From assembly GCA_001464195.1 (NCBI GenBank), contig LNEY01000001.1, positions 16,969 through 80,968 on the forward strand: a stretch of 64,000 nucleotides of DNA, in the 5' to 3' direction. The notes under the pieces are model-generated. The model had not been told where the DNA came from, searched no databases, and saw nothing but the letters and a program-made list of their open reading frames with translations. The position numbers were made by a program, and so were the translations under genes. The first letter of the stretch is position 1; every line of letters starts with the position of its first letter. Below, piece after piece: positions 44,912 through 54,621 of this stretch. The stretch comes from Burkholderiales bacterium Ga0077547 (lineage in GTDB: Bacteria > Pseudomonadota > Gammaproteobacteria > Burkholderiales > Burkholderiaceae_C).

Positions 44912-46493
44912 CACTGAGTGCCGGCCAGCAAGGCCCAAGGAGCTCGTTCCTGAATTGACGCGGCCGCGATGGCTGGGGCGACAAGTGCTGCAGCCGATGA
45001 TGGGCGTGATCGGTGTCGCCGCCTTTGCTGTTCATGCCCAGGAGCAAGGCTCAGGCGGGGGCTCCGGCGTGCAGTGGCAGCCGAGACTTTCGGTCACCCA
45101 AACCGTCACCAGCAACGCGGGGCTCGACCGAGGCAGTGATGCGCGCGCGGATGCCATCACCGACATCAGCCCGGGGCTGCGCTTGAGCAGCCGCTCCGGG
45201 CGACTCACCGGCGAAGTCGATTACGCCGTGCACGGACTGGTGTACGCGCGCCGTTCGTCGGCCAGCGAGGTGCAGCAGGCACTCAGTGCCAAAGGCACCG
45301 CAGAGGCGATCGACAACTGGGCATACGTCGATGCCAGCGCCAGCATCTCCCAGCAGAGCATCTCTGCGCTTGGCAGCCGTTCAGTCGACCGCAGCCTGGC
45401 TGATCGCAACCGTGCCGAAGTGTCGACTTACCAGATCGCCCCTTACGTGCGAGGTCCACTGGGCAATTTCGCGAATTACCAAGCCCGCTGGAACTGGACG
45501 AACAGCAACAGCAGCGGCTCGAGTGCCAAGTCGAGCTCGAATGAGGCGTCGCTGAGCCTCAGCTCCAGTACTGCACTGTTTTCGCGGCTGGGCTGGAACC
45601 TGGTCGCGTCACAGCAAAGCTCGGACTTCGATGGTCAGGGCAAACAGGAATCCACGCGTTTCAACGGCCGGCTGACTTTCACGGTGTCCCCGGAGTTTCA
45701 GTTGTCGGCAGGCGCAGGCCGTGAGCGCAATGACTACCGCTCCTCGAGCCAGCAGGCCACGACGAACTGGAGCGTGGGCTTCAACTGGCGTCCAACGGAA
45801 CGCACGGTGCTGGATGTGACGCGCGACCATCGGTTTTTCGGCAATGCGTACAACGTCCGATTCGAGCATCGCACGCCTCGCACCGTATGGACGTTTGTCG
45901 ATGGTCAGGACGTCAATACGACAGCGGGTGCGAATGGCGCCTCATCGATCAGCGCGTTCGACCTGTTTTATGCGCAGTTCGCTTCCATTGCTCCCGATCC
46001 CGTGCAGCGAACGGCTTTGGTGGAAGCCTTTCTGCGCAACTCGGGCCTGACGCGGGACTCCCGCCTCAATGGTGGATTCCTCACCAATACGGCCTCGATC
46101 CAAAGGCGGCAGAGCCTTTCGCTGGCCTTGATCGGCGTGCGCAGCACCTTGTTGATGTCGACCACAAGAAACGACGCGCGAGCGGCCAACCCGTCTGATA
46201 CCACTGCAGGCGATTTGTCGAATGGCCGCAACCTGCATTCAACGGGTTTTGCCCTCAACCTGTCGCACCGTCTGACGCCGTTGTCCGCTCTCAGTGCCGA
46301 CCTCTCCCTCAACAAGAACAGTTCCACCGTGGACGAGCGGACAACCCGTCTGCGGTCCTTGTCCACCACCTACACCACACGCCTGAACCCGCAGGTCGAC
46401 CTCTCGATCTCTGCGCGCAGAACCTTGTTCAGCAGCGATACCGACCCCTACACAGAAAGTGCCGTCCTGGCCAGCCTGAAGGTGCAGTTCTAA
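44904..46493 (+). CDS. PEP-CTERM system-associated outer-membrane protein
   Basis: 529 aa from MRDTECRPARP, which overlaps the kinase end by 8 bp; a later ATG at 44995-44998 would also keep the signal region. A signal peptide ends AFAVHAQEQ. The mature protein is dominated by alternating hydrophobic/polar strands rich in Ser, Thr and aromatic ends (e.g. SFDGQ-, NLVASQQSSDF) and ends with AVLASLKVQF, a beta-barrel C-terminal Phe. This family is specific to XrtA loci and likely forms the outer-membrane exit channel. Confidence 0.87.
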   Translation: MRDTECRPARPKELVPELTRPRWLGRQVLQPMMGVIGVAAFAVHAQEQGSGGGSGVQWQPRLSVTQTVTSNAGLDRGSDARADAITDISPGLRLSSRSGRLTGEVDYAVHGLVYARRSSASEVQQALSAKGTAEAIDNWAYVDASASISQQSISALGSRSVDRSLADRNRAEVSTYQIAPYVRGPLGNFANYQARWNWTNSNSSGSSAKSSSNEASLSLSSSTALFSRLGWNLVASQQSSDFDGQGKQESTRFNGRLTFTVSPEFQLSAGAGRERNDYRSSSQQATTNWSVGFNWRPTERTVLDVTRDHRFFGNAYNVRFEHRTPRTVWTFVDGQDVNTTAGANGASSISAFDLFYAQFASIAPDPVQRTALVEAFLRNSGLTRDSRLNGGFLTNTASIQRRQSLSLALIGVRSTLLMSTTRNDARAANPSDTTAGDLSNGRNLHSTGFALNLSHRLTPLSALSADLSLNKNSSTVDERTTRLRSLSTTYTTRLNPQVDLSISARRTLFSSDTDPYTESAVLASLKVQF

Positions 46494-46495
46494 CC

Positions 46496-47587
46496 ATGTA
46501 CGAGGCGTTCTACGGGCTGACGAGCAAACCGTTCCAGCTCAATCCTGACCCCAGCTTCTATTTCGGCAGCAAGCAGCACAGCCGCGCCAAGGCCTATCTG
46601 GAGTACGGCGTGTCGCGGCACGAGGGCTTCGTGGTCATCACCGGTGAAATCGGCGCTGGCAAGACGACGATCCTGCGCACGCTGATCGACAGCCTGCACG
46701 GCAGCGATGTGGTGATCGGTCATCTCGTCACCACCCAGCTCGGGGCCGAGGACACGCTGCGCATGGTCGGTGCGGCATTTGGCTTTCACGTCAAGGATGT
46801 GTCCAAAGCCCAGTTGCTGATCACACTGGAAGCGTTTCTGGTCAACCAGACGAGCCAGGGCAAGCGCTGCTTGCTGATCGTCGACGAGGCGCAGAACCTC
46901 ACGGCACAGGCGGTGGAAGAGTTGCGCATGTTGTCGAACTTCCAGTTCGGCAACCAGGCTTTGCTGCAAAGCTTCATGGTCGGTCAGCCAGAGTTTCGCG
47001 AGATCCTCCAGCGCCCGGAGATGGAGCAGTTCCGTCAGCGCGTGGCGGCCACCTGCCACATTGGCCCCTTGGACGCCGAGGAGACACAGCGCTACATCGA
47101 GCATCGGCTGGCGTGCGCTGGATCCAATGGCAAGCCCAGTTTCGAGCCCGCCGCGTTCAACGCCATCTTCAAGGCCACGCGCGGGATCCCCCGGCGCATC
47201 AATTCGCTCTGCGATCGCCTGTTGCTGCTCGGCTTCCTGGCCGAGAAGACCCACCTGACCCACGCCGACGTCGACGAGGTGGTCCAGGAGACCAACGAAG
47301 AGTCGGCCGTTCCATCCAAGCCGTTCGAGCCGATCGGCTCCGCATTGCACGCCGGTCACTCGGAGTTGATCCCCGACATCGATCTGTCGAAGATCAGCCT
47401 GGCGCCCGAGGCCGCCGTCCAAATGTCGGGGCAGCTGGCGAGCCTGATGGCCGAGCAGAAGCTCGATCAACTGCAGCGCGTGGAGCGCAGCCTCCTCAGG
47501 CTCGAACGACAGAACGTGCAACTCATCGGGCTCTTGCAAAAACTGGTCGGTGCGGTCAAGACCACGTCGGACGAAAGCAGCAGATGA
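46496..47587 (+). CDS. XrtA-associated ATPase (ExeA/GspA-like AAA)
   Basis: 363 aa. Walker A TGEIGAGKTT and Walker B CLLIVDEAQNL with sensor region FMVGQPEFREIL match the ExeA/GspA AAA family. The N-terminus MYEAFYGLTSKPFQLNPDP is the family start. A C-terminal helical tail of about 75 residues follows. It is a standard member of XrtA exopolysaccharide operons; exact role unknown. Overlaps wecB by 4 bp. Confidence 0.9.
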   Translation: MYEAFYGLTSKPFQLNPDPSFYFGSKQHSRAKAYLEYGVSRHEGFVVITGEIGAGKTTILRTLIDSLHGSDVVIGHLVTTQLGAEDTLRMVGAAFGFHVKDVSKAQLLITLEAFLVNQTSQGKRCLLIVDEAQNLTAQAVEELRMLSNFQFGNQALLQSFMVGQPEFREILQRPEMEQFRQRVAATCHIGPLDAEETQRYIEHRLACAGSNGKPSFEPAAFNAIFKATRGIPRRINSLCDRLLLLGFLAEKTHLTHADVDEVVQETNEESAVPSKPFEPIGSALHAGHSELIPDIDLSKISLAPEAAVQMSGQLASLMAEQKLDQLQRVERSLLRLERQNVQLIGLLQKLVGAVKTTSDESSR

Positions 47588-48744
47588 ATCAACGTTCTGC
47601 TGAAGGCACCGTGGCGCCAGTGATGTGCGTGGTCGGTGCCAGGCCCAATTTCATGAAGATGGCGCCGATCTTGCGCGCGCTGGCGAATCACGTCCCGCCG
47701 TTGCCATCGCTGCTGGTGCACACCGGGCAGCACTACGACCAGGGCATGAGCGGGCAGCTCTTCACCGACCTCGGGCTGCCGCTTCCGGATCTGAATCTCG
47801 ATGTCGGGTCGGGCAGCCACGCGGTGCAGACCGCCGAGGTCATGCGTCGATTCGAACCTGCGCTGGATGCACATCGACCGTCCTGCGTGTTGGTGGTGGG
47901 CGATGTGAACTCCACCCTCGCGTGCACGCTCGTCGCGGTCAAGAAGGGCATCCCGGTGGCGCATGTCGAGGCGGGCCTGCGCAGCTATGACCGCCAGATG
48001 CCCGAAGAGATCAACCGCATCGTCACCGACCAGCTGGCCGATCGGCTCTACACCACCGAGCGCAGCGCGCTGAACAATCTGCTGGCCGAGGGCATCTCGG
48101 CAGAGCGCGTCAGCTTCTGCGGCAACGTGATGATCGATTCGCTGCACGCTCATCGCCAGCATGCGCACAGTGCCGCTGCAACGCTGCGTGCGCACGACAT
48201 CGACCCCGCGGTGCTCGACCATCCGAATGGCTATGGCGTGGTGACGTTGCACCGTCCGTCGAATGTGGACGATCCGGGCACGCTGCGCGCCCTGCTGGCC
48301 GTTCTGGGTGAGGTGGCGACGCAACTGCCGCTGATCTTCGCGATGCACCCGCGCACCCGCAGCCAGATCGACAAGCTGGCTGCTCCCGAGCTCATCGACC
48401 CGACCCGCCTGCTGGTGCTGCCACCACAGGGCTATCTGGAGATGCTCGGCTTGATGGCAGGGGCCACCGTCGTTCTGACCGATTCAGGGGGCTTGCAGGA
48501 AGAGACCACGGCCTTGGGTGTCCCTTGTCTGACGCTGCGTCCGAACACCGAGCGCCCGATCACCATCGAGCAAGGGACCAATACGCTCGTCGGCACCGAC
48601 CGGCTGGCCATCTTGCAAGGCGTCTCCGAGATTTTGGCGGGTCAGGGCAAGCGAGGCCGCGTGCCCGAGCTGTGGGACGGCCATGCAGCCGATCGCATTG
48701 CCAGCGATCTGTGGCAGTGGCTGCCGCGCACCCAGGAATCCTGA
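47584..48744 (+). CDS. wecB: UDP-N-acetylglucosamine 2-epimerase
   Basis: 386 aa. VVGARPNFMKMAPI, HVEAGLRSYDRQMPEEINR and LTDSGGLQEETTALG are the WecB/MnaA signatures, including the catalytic acidic residues and UDP site. It makes UDP-ManNAc for the polymer. No wecC dehydrogenase is next to it. Start overlaps the ATPase stop (ATGA). Confidence 0.96.
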   Translation: MNQRSAEGTVAPVMCVVGARPNFMKMAPILRALANHVPPLPSLLVHTGQHYDQGMSGQLFTDLGLPLPDLNLDVGSGSHAVQTAEVMRRFEPALDAHRPSCVLVVGDVNSTLACTLVAVKKGIPVAHVEAGLRSYDRQMPEEINRIVTDQLADRLYTTERSALNNLLAEGISAERVSFCGNVMIDSLHAHRQHAHSAAATLRAHDIDPAVLDHPNGYGVVTLHRPSNVDDPGTLRALLAVLGEVATQLPLIFAMHPRTRSQIDKLAAPELIDPTRLLVLPPQGYLEMLGLMAGATVVLTDSGGLQEETTALGVPCLTLRPNTERPITIEQGTNTLVGTDRLAILQGVSEILAGQGKRGRVPELWDGHAADRIASDLWQWLPRTQES

Positions 48745-49667
48745 TGAGCGCGCCCGCCGTGAGCCAGGGTGCACCGCTGCGCAACGCCCTGACGATCGAC
48801 GTCGAGGACTACTTTCAGGTGTCCGCGTTTGCGCCCTACATCGCGCGCAGCGACTGGGATCAGCGCGAATGTCGCGTCGAGCGCAACGTCGATCGCATCT
48901 TGGCGCTGCTGTCGCGCCACGAGACCCAAGCCACTTTTTTCACTCTCGGCTGGATCGCGCAGCGCTATCCGCAGCTGGTCCGCCGTATCGCGGAGGAGGG
49001 GCATGAGGTTGCCAGTCATGGGTATGGCCATCAACGCGCCAGCGACCTGACTGAAGCCGAGTTCAGCGCCGACATCGAAAGCGCCAAGCGCATCCTTGAA
49101 GACCTGTGTGGCACGGCCGTGACCGGCTATCGCGCACCGAGCTTCTCGATCGGCACCAGCAATCTATGGGCCTTCGACTGCCTGGCCCGTGCCGGCTACC
49201 GCTACAGCTCCAGCATCTACCCCATCGCGCACGACCATTACGGCATGCCCGATGCGCCCCGCTTCGCGCACCGCGTCAACGACAGCCTGATCGAAGTCCC
49301 GATCACCACGTTGCGGCTGTTCGGGCGCAACCTGCCGTCCAGCGGCGGCGGTTATTTCCGGCTGTTGCCGTATGCGGTCTCGCGCTGGATGTTGCGCCAG
49401 GTGCGCTCGCGCGACCAGCAATCGGCGATCTTCTATTTCCATCCGTGGGAGATCGATGCCGATCAGCCGCGCGTGGCTGGCATCGATGGCAAGACACGAT
49501 TTCGCCATTACGTGAACATTGAACGGATGGAGCATCGGCTGGAGTGCCTGCTGCGAGATTTTCAATGGGGTCGGATGGATCATCTCTTTCTTGACCGCCA
49601 GCCCCCATTGGCCCCGCATCACGCCTCATCTGCCTCGCCGTGCACCGCGTCAACAAACTCACACTGA
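48744..49667 (+). CDS. XrtA system polysaccharide deacetylase
   Basis: 307 aa. NodB fold: TIDVEDYFQVSAF supplies the Asp pair, EVASHGYGHQ the metal-binding His residues, and TGYRAPSFSIG the third motif. No signal peptide is obvious, so it may act in the cytoplasm or on lipid-linked sugars. Start shares a base with the wecB stop (TGATG). The C-terminal 10 codons overlap the next gene by 28 bp. Confidence 0.92.
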   Translation: MSAPAVSQGAPLRNALTIDVEDYFQVSAFAPYIARSDWDQRECRVERNVDRILALLSRHETQATFFTLGWIAQRYPQLVRRIAEEGHEVASHGYGHQRASDLTEAEFSADIESAKRILEDLCGTAVTGYRAPSFSIGTSNLWAFDCLARAGYRYSSSIYPIAHDHYGMPDAPRFAHRVNDSLIEVPITTLRLFGRNLPSSGGGYFRLLPYAVSRWMLRQVRSRDQQSAIFYFHPWEIDADQPRVAGIDGKTRFRHYVNIERMEHRLECLLRDFQWGRMDHLFLDRQPPLAPHHASSASPCTASTNSH

Positions 49668-50677
49668 ACGACTTCGCCACCGCGCAACGCTGGGATGCGT
49701 TCGTACTGGCGTGCCCGACCGCCACGTTCTTTCATCGGGCCGGTTGGCAATCCATCATGAGTGGCGTGTTTCGCCACGACACCTACTTTCTGTACGCCGA
49801 AACCGACGGTCGCATCGAAGGTGTCCTGCCGCTGGCCCACGTGAAGTCCATGCTGTTCGGCAACTCGCTGGTCAGCTTGCCCTTCGCGGTGTACGGCGGG
49901 GTGGCGGCCATGAATGCCGACGCTGCCAGCGCACTGGAAGCCGAGGCTCAGCGCATCGCGCAGCGTCTCGGCGTCGATCACCTTGAGCTGCGCCACGTCG
50001 AGCCGCGCCACGATGACTGGCCGCGCCAGGATCTGTACGTCACCTTTCGCAAGCCCATCCTGCCCGAGGAAGAGGCCAACATGCTGGCCATCCCGCGCAA
50101 GCAGCGCGCGATGGTGCGCAAGGGCATCAAGAACGGTTTGCGCAGCGAGATCGACCCCGCTGTCGATCGCTTCTTCGCGCTGTATGCGGACAACGTGCAT
50201 CGTCACGGCACGCCCGCGCTGCCCAAACGCTATTTCGAGGCCTTGCAGGCGCAGTTTGGCGATGACTGCGAGTTGCTGATCGTCAGCGGGCCCGACGGGC
50301 GGACCTTGAGTGGCGTGCTGAGTTTCTACTTCCGCGACGAGGTGCTGCCGTACTACGCGGGTGATGACGAGTCGGCCCGCGACCTGGCCGCCAACGATTT
50401 CAAGTACTGGGAGTTGATGCGCCTGTCCTGCGCGCGTGGGCTGAAGGTGTTCGACTACGGCCGCAGCAAGCAGGGCACCGGGTCGTTTGCGTTCAAGAAG
50501 AACTGGGGCTTCGAGCCTGCCCCCTTGCACTATGAATACTGCCTCTACAAGCGCGACGCGGTGCCGCAGAACAACCCGGCCAATGCGAAGTTCCGCCTGA
50601 TGATCGAAGCGTGGCGACGCATGCCCATCGGCATGGCCAACTGGCTCGGGCCCTATGTTGTGCGCAACCTGGGCTGA
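49640..50677 (+). CDS. FemAB-like protein of the XrtA system
   Basis: 345 aa, GTG start inside the deacetylase gene. The GNAT-type fold typical of FemAB is visible: FHRAGWQSIMSGVF near the N-terminus and FDYGRSKQGTGSFAFKKNWG near the C-terminus. FemAB proteins transfer aminoacyl groups to peptidoglycan precursors; in XrtA loci the acceptor is unknown and may be the exopolysaccharide. The 28-bp overlap suggests coupling. Confidence 0.88.
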   Translation: MHRVNKLTLNDFATAQRWDAFVLACPTATFFHRAGWQSIMSGVFRHDTYFLYAETDGRIEGVLPLAHVKSMLFGNSLVSLPFAVYGGVAAMNADAASALEAEAQRIAQRLGVDHLELRHVEPRHDDWPRQDLYVTFRKPILPEEEANMLAIPRKQRAMVRKGIKNGLRSEIDPAVDRFFALYADNVHRHGTPALPKRYFEALQAQFGDDCELLIVSGPDGRTLSGVLSFYFRDEVLPYYAGDDESARDLAANDFKYWELMRLSCARGLKVFDYGRSKQGTGSFAFKKNWGFEPAPLHYEYCLYKRDAVPQNNPANAKFRLMIEAWRRMPIGMANWLGPYVVRNLG

Positions 50678-50682
50678 GCGCG

Positions 50683-51885
50683 GTGGACCTGCTTTACCTG
50701 GTGCACCGCATGCCGTACCCGCCCAACAAGGGCGACAAGGTGCGCTCGTACCACTTGCTCAAGCACCTGGTGTCTCAGCACCGGGTGTTCCTGGGCACTT
50801 TCATCGACGACCCGGCCGATGAGCCCTACATCGACACGCTGCGCGCGCTGTGCGCCGGCCTGCATGTGGCTCGGCTCGATCCGCGCAGCGCCAAGCTGCG
50901 CAGCTTGCGGGGCTTGCTCGACGGTCAGGCACTGACCTTGCGCTACTACCGCGATGCGGGCCTGGCCGATTGGGTGGATCGCACGCTGCGTGAGCACGAC
51001 ATCCGCACGGCCGTGGTGTTCTCGTCATCGATGGCGCAGTATGTGGAGCACCGGCCCGATCTGCGCATGCTGGTCGATTTCGTCGATGTCGATTCGGCCA
51101 AGTGGTCCGACTATGCGCAGGCGCACCGCGGCCCGCTGTCGTGGATCTATCGCCGCGAGGGTACGCATCTGCTGAGCTACGAGCGCCAGGTCGCCGCGCG
51201 GGCGGAGGCCTCGTTTTTTGTCACCGAGAGCGAAACGCGGTTGTTCCAAAGTCTCGCGCCAGAGTGCGCCGATCAGGTCGAAGCCATGTGCAACGGCGTC
51301 GATGCCGACTTCTTCGCCCCGGACCCGACGCGACCTTCGCCTTATGAAGCGGGCGAGAAGCCCCTGGTGTTCACCGGCGCCATGGACTACTGGCCCAACG
51401 TTGATGCGGTCACCTGGTTCGTGAAAGACGTTTTGCCGCTGCTGCGCGAGGAGTGGCCGAGCTTGCGCTTTCACATCGTGGGGCGCAGCCCGAACGCTGC
51501 TGTGCTGGACCTGCGCGGCGAGGGCGTGAATGTCACCGGGACGGTGGACGATGTCCGCCCGTACCTGCAGCATGCGGCCGCAGTGGTGGCCCCGCTTCGG
51601 CTGGCGCGCGGCATCCAGAACAAGGTGCTGGAGGCGATGGCGATGGGCCGACCCGTCGTGGCCTCGACGTCGTGCGCCGCGCCGATCGATGCCGTGGTGG
51701 GGAGCGAACTGCTGGCTGCCGGCGATGCGGCAGGGTTCGCCGCAGCGGTGTCGGCCCTGCTGAGCACCCCGGCGCGTGCCGCGGAAGTGGGTGCTGCAGC
51801 TCGGCAATGTGTGTTGCAGCGCTACAGCTGGCAGTCGCATCTGTCGCGGATCGAGCGTCACATCGACGCCGGTGTTGCACCATGA
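50683..51885 (+). CDS. XrtA-system glycosyltransferase (TIGR03087 type)
   Basis: 400 aa from a GTG. It begins VDLLYLVHRMPYPPNKGDKVR, the family opening. GT-B fold with the donor region VAPLRLARGIQNKVLEAMAMG. It probably adds a sugar to the lipid-linked unit. Its stop overlaps xrtA by 4 bp. Confidence 0.9.
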   Translation: MDLLYLVHRMPYPPNKGDKVRSYHLLKHLVSQHRVFLGTFIDDPADEPYIDTLRALCAGLHVARLDPRSAKLRSLRGLLDGQALTLRYYRDAGLADWVDRTLREHDIRTAVVFSSSMAQYVEHRPDLRMLVDFVDVDSAKWSDYAQAHRGPLSWIYRREGTHLLSYERQVAARAEASFFVTESETRLFQSLAPECADQVEAMCNGVDADFFAPDPTRPSPYEAGEKPLVFTGAMDYWPNVDAVTWFVKDVLPLLREEWPSLRFHIVGRSPNAAVLDLRGEGVNVTGTVDDVRPYLQHAAAVVAPLRLARGIQNKVLEAMAMGRPVVASTSCAAPIDAVVGSELLAAGDAAGFAAAVSALLSTPARAAEVGAAARQCVLQRYSWQSHLSRIERHIDAGVAP

Positions 51886-53429
51886 GCGCCATCATTGGCG
51901 CCCGCACCATGTCGACCTGGTCGCAACGGCTCGCCATGCTTGCCGTGTTCATCGTCGCGACCTTGCTGCTCTACCGTGACACCGTGGCCGCCATGGTCGA
52001 AATCTGGCTGCGCTCAGACACCTTCGCGCACTGCCTGCTGGTGCCGCCCATCTCGGCCTGGCTGATCTGGCGGCGCCGCGCTGACATCGCGGCCGAGCAG
52101 CCTTCAAGCATCCCTTGGCTGCTGCTGCCGATGGCTGCAGCGGGGCTGCTCTGGCTGCTGGGCGATCTGGCCACTGTCAACGCAGTCAGTCAGTTCATGC
52201 TGGTGACGCTGATCGTTCTGATGGTGCCTGCCTTTGTCGGTTGGCCCGCCACGCGGCAGATGCTGTTCCCGCTCGGGTTTCTGTATTTCGCGGTGCCGAT
52301 CGGTGAATTTCTGATGCCTTGGCTGATGGAAAGCACCGCCGACTTCACGGTGTCTGCCTTGGTGCTGTCAGGGATTCCGGTCTATCGCGAAGGACATCAA
52401 TTCATCATCCCCTCGGGCGCCTGGTCGGTGGTCGAGGCCTGCAGCGGCGTGCGCTACCTGATCGCCTCGCTGATGGTCGGCGCCTTGTTCGCCTACCTGA
52501 ACTACCGTTCGATGCGCCGGCGCTGGCTGTTCATGGGCGTGGCGTTGGTCGTTCCCATCGTGGCCAACTGGGTGCGCGCCTACCTGATCGTGATGCTGGG
52601 GCACCTGTCTAACAACAAGCTGGCCGCTGGTGCTGATCATCTGATCTACGGCTGGGTGTTCTTTGGCGTGGTGATCCTGCTGATGTTCATGATCGGTTCG
52701 CGCTGGTCAGAGCCCGAGGTGGCACCGGCCGCCAGGATGACGGGCGTCATCGGGCCGGGTGGACGCTTGCCATGGGCGTTGCCCGTGGCAGCGGCTGGCG
52801 TACTCCTGCTCCCGGTGTTCGCGCTGAATGGCCTGCTGGCGCATGAATCTCAGGCTGTGCCGCAGCTGGGCGAGCCTGCCGCACGCTGGCGATCAGCCGA
52901 ACCCCCGAGCTCTTGGATGCCCGTGATCGACAAGCCCGCTGCGCGACTGGCAGGCGGGTATGCGGCGACGGTTGAACCTGCCAGCGCATCGGTGGGCCTG
53001 TTTATCGGTTACTTCCGGCAACAAAGCGCCGATAGCAAGCTGGTGAGTTCCAACAACCAACTTGTTCGCTCGACCGACCACGACTGGGCTTTGGCTCGTA
53101 CGGGCGTGCGCCCGGTTGTGCTCGATTCAGGCGCTGAACTGGCCGTGCGCACGGCCGTGCTGCGCCGTCCGGTCGGTCAGCCCGACACCACGCGGCTGAT
53201 CGTTTGGCAGTTGTACTGGGTCAACGGTCGTTACACGACCGACGACACTGCTGCCAAAGTCTATGGCGCGTGGTATCGCCTGCAAGGCCGCGGCGATGAT
53301 GGTGCCGTGCTGATCTTCCACGCCCTCGAGTCGGTTGATGGGGCCGGTGAGGCGCTCCTCGAAAGCTATCTGCGCGACAACCTTGACGCGATCGACGCTG
53401 AACTGCGGAGGGTGCGGGATGGCCGCTGA
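51882..53429 (+). CDS. xrtA: Exosortase A with C-terminal EpsI-like domain
   Basis: 515 aa. About eight membrane helices (residues 17-290). Catalytic Cys187 in VVEACSGVRYL, Arg232 in NWVRAYLIV, and His253 in GADHLIYGW are all present. The C-terminal periplasmic domain (about 300-515) is the EpsI type. It is a transpeptidase/protease thought to process PEP-CTERM tails. Start overlaps the preceding glycosyltransferase by 4 bp and its end overlaps the next gene by 11 bp. Confidence 0.95.
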   Translation: MSAIIGARTMSTWSQRLAMLAVFIVATLLLYRDTVAAMVEIWLRSDTFAHCLLVPPISAWLIWRRRADIAAEQPSSIPWLLLPMAAAGLLWLLGDLATVNAVSQFMLVTLIVLMVPAFVGWPATRQMLFPLGFLYFAVPIGEFLMPWLMESTADFTVSALVLSGIPVYREGHQFIIPSGAWSVVEACSGVRYLIASLMVGALFAYLNYRSMRRRWLFMGVALVVPIVANWVRAYLIVMLGHLSNNKLAAGADHLIYGWVFFGVVILLMFMIGSRWSEPEVAPAARMTGVIGPGGRLPWALPVAAAGVLLLPVFALNGLLAHESQAVPQLGEPAARWRSAEPPSSWMPVIDKPAARLAGGYAATVEPASASVGLFIGYFRQQSADSKLVSSNNQLVRSTDHDWALARTGVRPVVLDSGAELAVRTAVLRRPVGQPDTTRLIVWQLYWVNGRYTTDDTAAKVYGAWYRLQGRGDDGAVLIFHALESVDGAGEALLESYLRDNLDAIDAELRRVRDGR

Positions 53430-54618
53430 CACCTTTGCACACCCGGTGCAGCCGCGCACTGCGACCGCTGACAACCGGCCCCTGGTGATGCACATCGTCT
53501 ACCGGTTCGACACCGGTGGGCTGGAGAACGGCATTGTCAATCTGATCAATCACATGCCAACCGGGGCCTATCGACATGCAGTGTTGGCGCTCACCGAAGT
53601 GACAGACTTCCGTCATCGCATTCGCCATGAGGGCGTTCCCACCCTGGCGCTGAACAAGCCGCCAGGGCAGGGCTTGTGGCAGTACCCGAAATTGTTCCGT
53701 TTGTTCCGTCAATTGCGTCCAGCCGTGGTGCATACGCGCAACCTGGCGGCGCTGGAAGCCGTGGTGCCTGCATGGGCTGCGGGCGTGCCCGTGCGCATAC
53801 ACAGTGAGCACGGCCGTGAGGGCCGCGACCTAGACGCCGGTGTGACCCGGTATGACCGCGTGCGCAAGATTTATCGACCGTTCGTCAGCCACTACATCGC
53901 GCTGTCCAAAGACCTTGAGAGCTACCTGTCTCGGGTGGTCGCCGTGCCCGCTGGCCGCTTGAGCCAGTTCTACAACGGTGTGGATGCCGAAAAATTCAAG
54001 CCCGCCCCAGGGCGCGCGCCAGGCATTGCCGGGTGTCCGTTCTCTCCCGAACGCCACTGGATCGTGGGTACAGTCGGTCGGATCCAGCCGGTGAAAGACC
54101 AAGCGACCTTGGCCAGAGCGTTCGTGCGGGCCATCGGCCTCGCACCAGACCTGAAGGACCGATTGCGCTTGATGATCGTCGGGGAGGGGCCTTTGCGGAC
54201 TGAAGTCATGGATATTCTTCACAGCGGCGGTGTTGCAAGCCTGAGCTGGCTGCCCGGAGAACGGCATGACATTGCAGACATTCTGCGCAACATGCACTGC
54301 TTCGCGCTTCCCTCGCGGTCAGAGGGTGTTTCCAATGTCATCCTCGAGGCGATGGCCAGCGGTTTGCCTGTGCTGGCGACTGCTGTAGGAGGCAATCCCG
54401 AACTGGTCGACTCAGGCCGTACCGGCGAACTGGTGCCCCACTCCGATCCCGAGGCCATGGCTCAAGCCCTCGTGCGCCTGGCGCGCGACCCCGGCTACAG
54501 CGCGGCGCTGGGGCGCGCTGCGCGTGCAGAAGTCGAGCAACGCTTCAGCATGCAAGCCATGGTCGGCGCCTACCAGGGCCTGTACGACCAGCTCCTGACT
54601 CGCGGCGCGGGGCACTGA
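53419..54618 (+). CDS. XrtA-system glycosyltransferase (TIGR03088 type)
   Basis: 399 aa. GGAGG lies 7 nt before the ATG. HIVYRFDTGGLENGIVNLIN is the family opening; SRSEGVSNVILEAMASGLP is the GT4 donor site. ATG inside xrtA rather than the longer ORF start is chosen because of the ribosome-binding site and conservation. It is followed after 3 bp by the amidotransferase gene. Confidence 0.92.
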   Translation: MAADTFAHPVQPRTATADNRPLVMHIVYRFDTGGLENGIVNLINHMPTGAYRHAVLALTEVTDFRHRIRHEGVPTLALNKPPGQGLWQYPKLFRLFRQLRPAVVHTRNLAALEAVVPAWAAGVPVRIHSEHGREGRDLDAGVTRYDRVRKIYRPFVSHYIALSKDLESYLSRVVAVPAGRLSQFYNGVDAEKFKPAPGRAPGIAGCPFSPERHWIVGTVGRIQPVKDQATLARAFVRAIGLAPDLKDRLRLMIVGEGPLRTEVMDILHSGGVASLSWLPGERHDIADILRNMHCFALPSRSEGVSNVILEAMASGLPVLATAVGGNPELVDSGRTGELVPHSDPEAMAQALVRLARDPGYSAALGRAARAEVEQRFSMQAMVGAYQGLYDQLLTRGAGH

Positions 54619-54621
54619 GCC

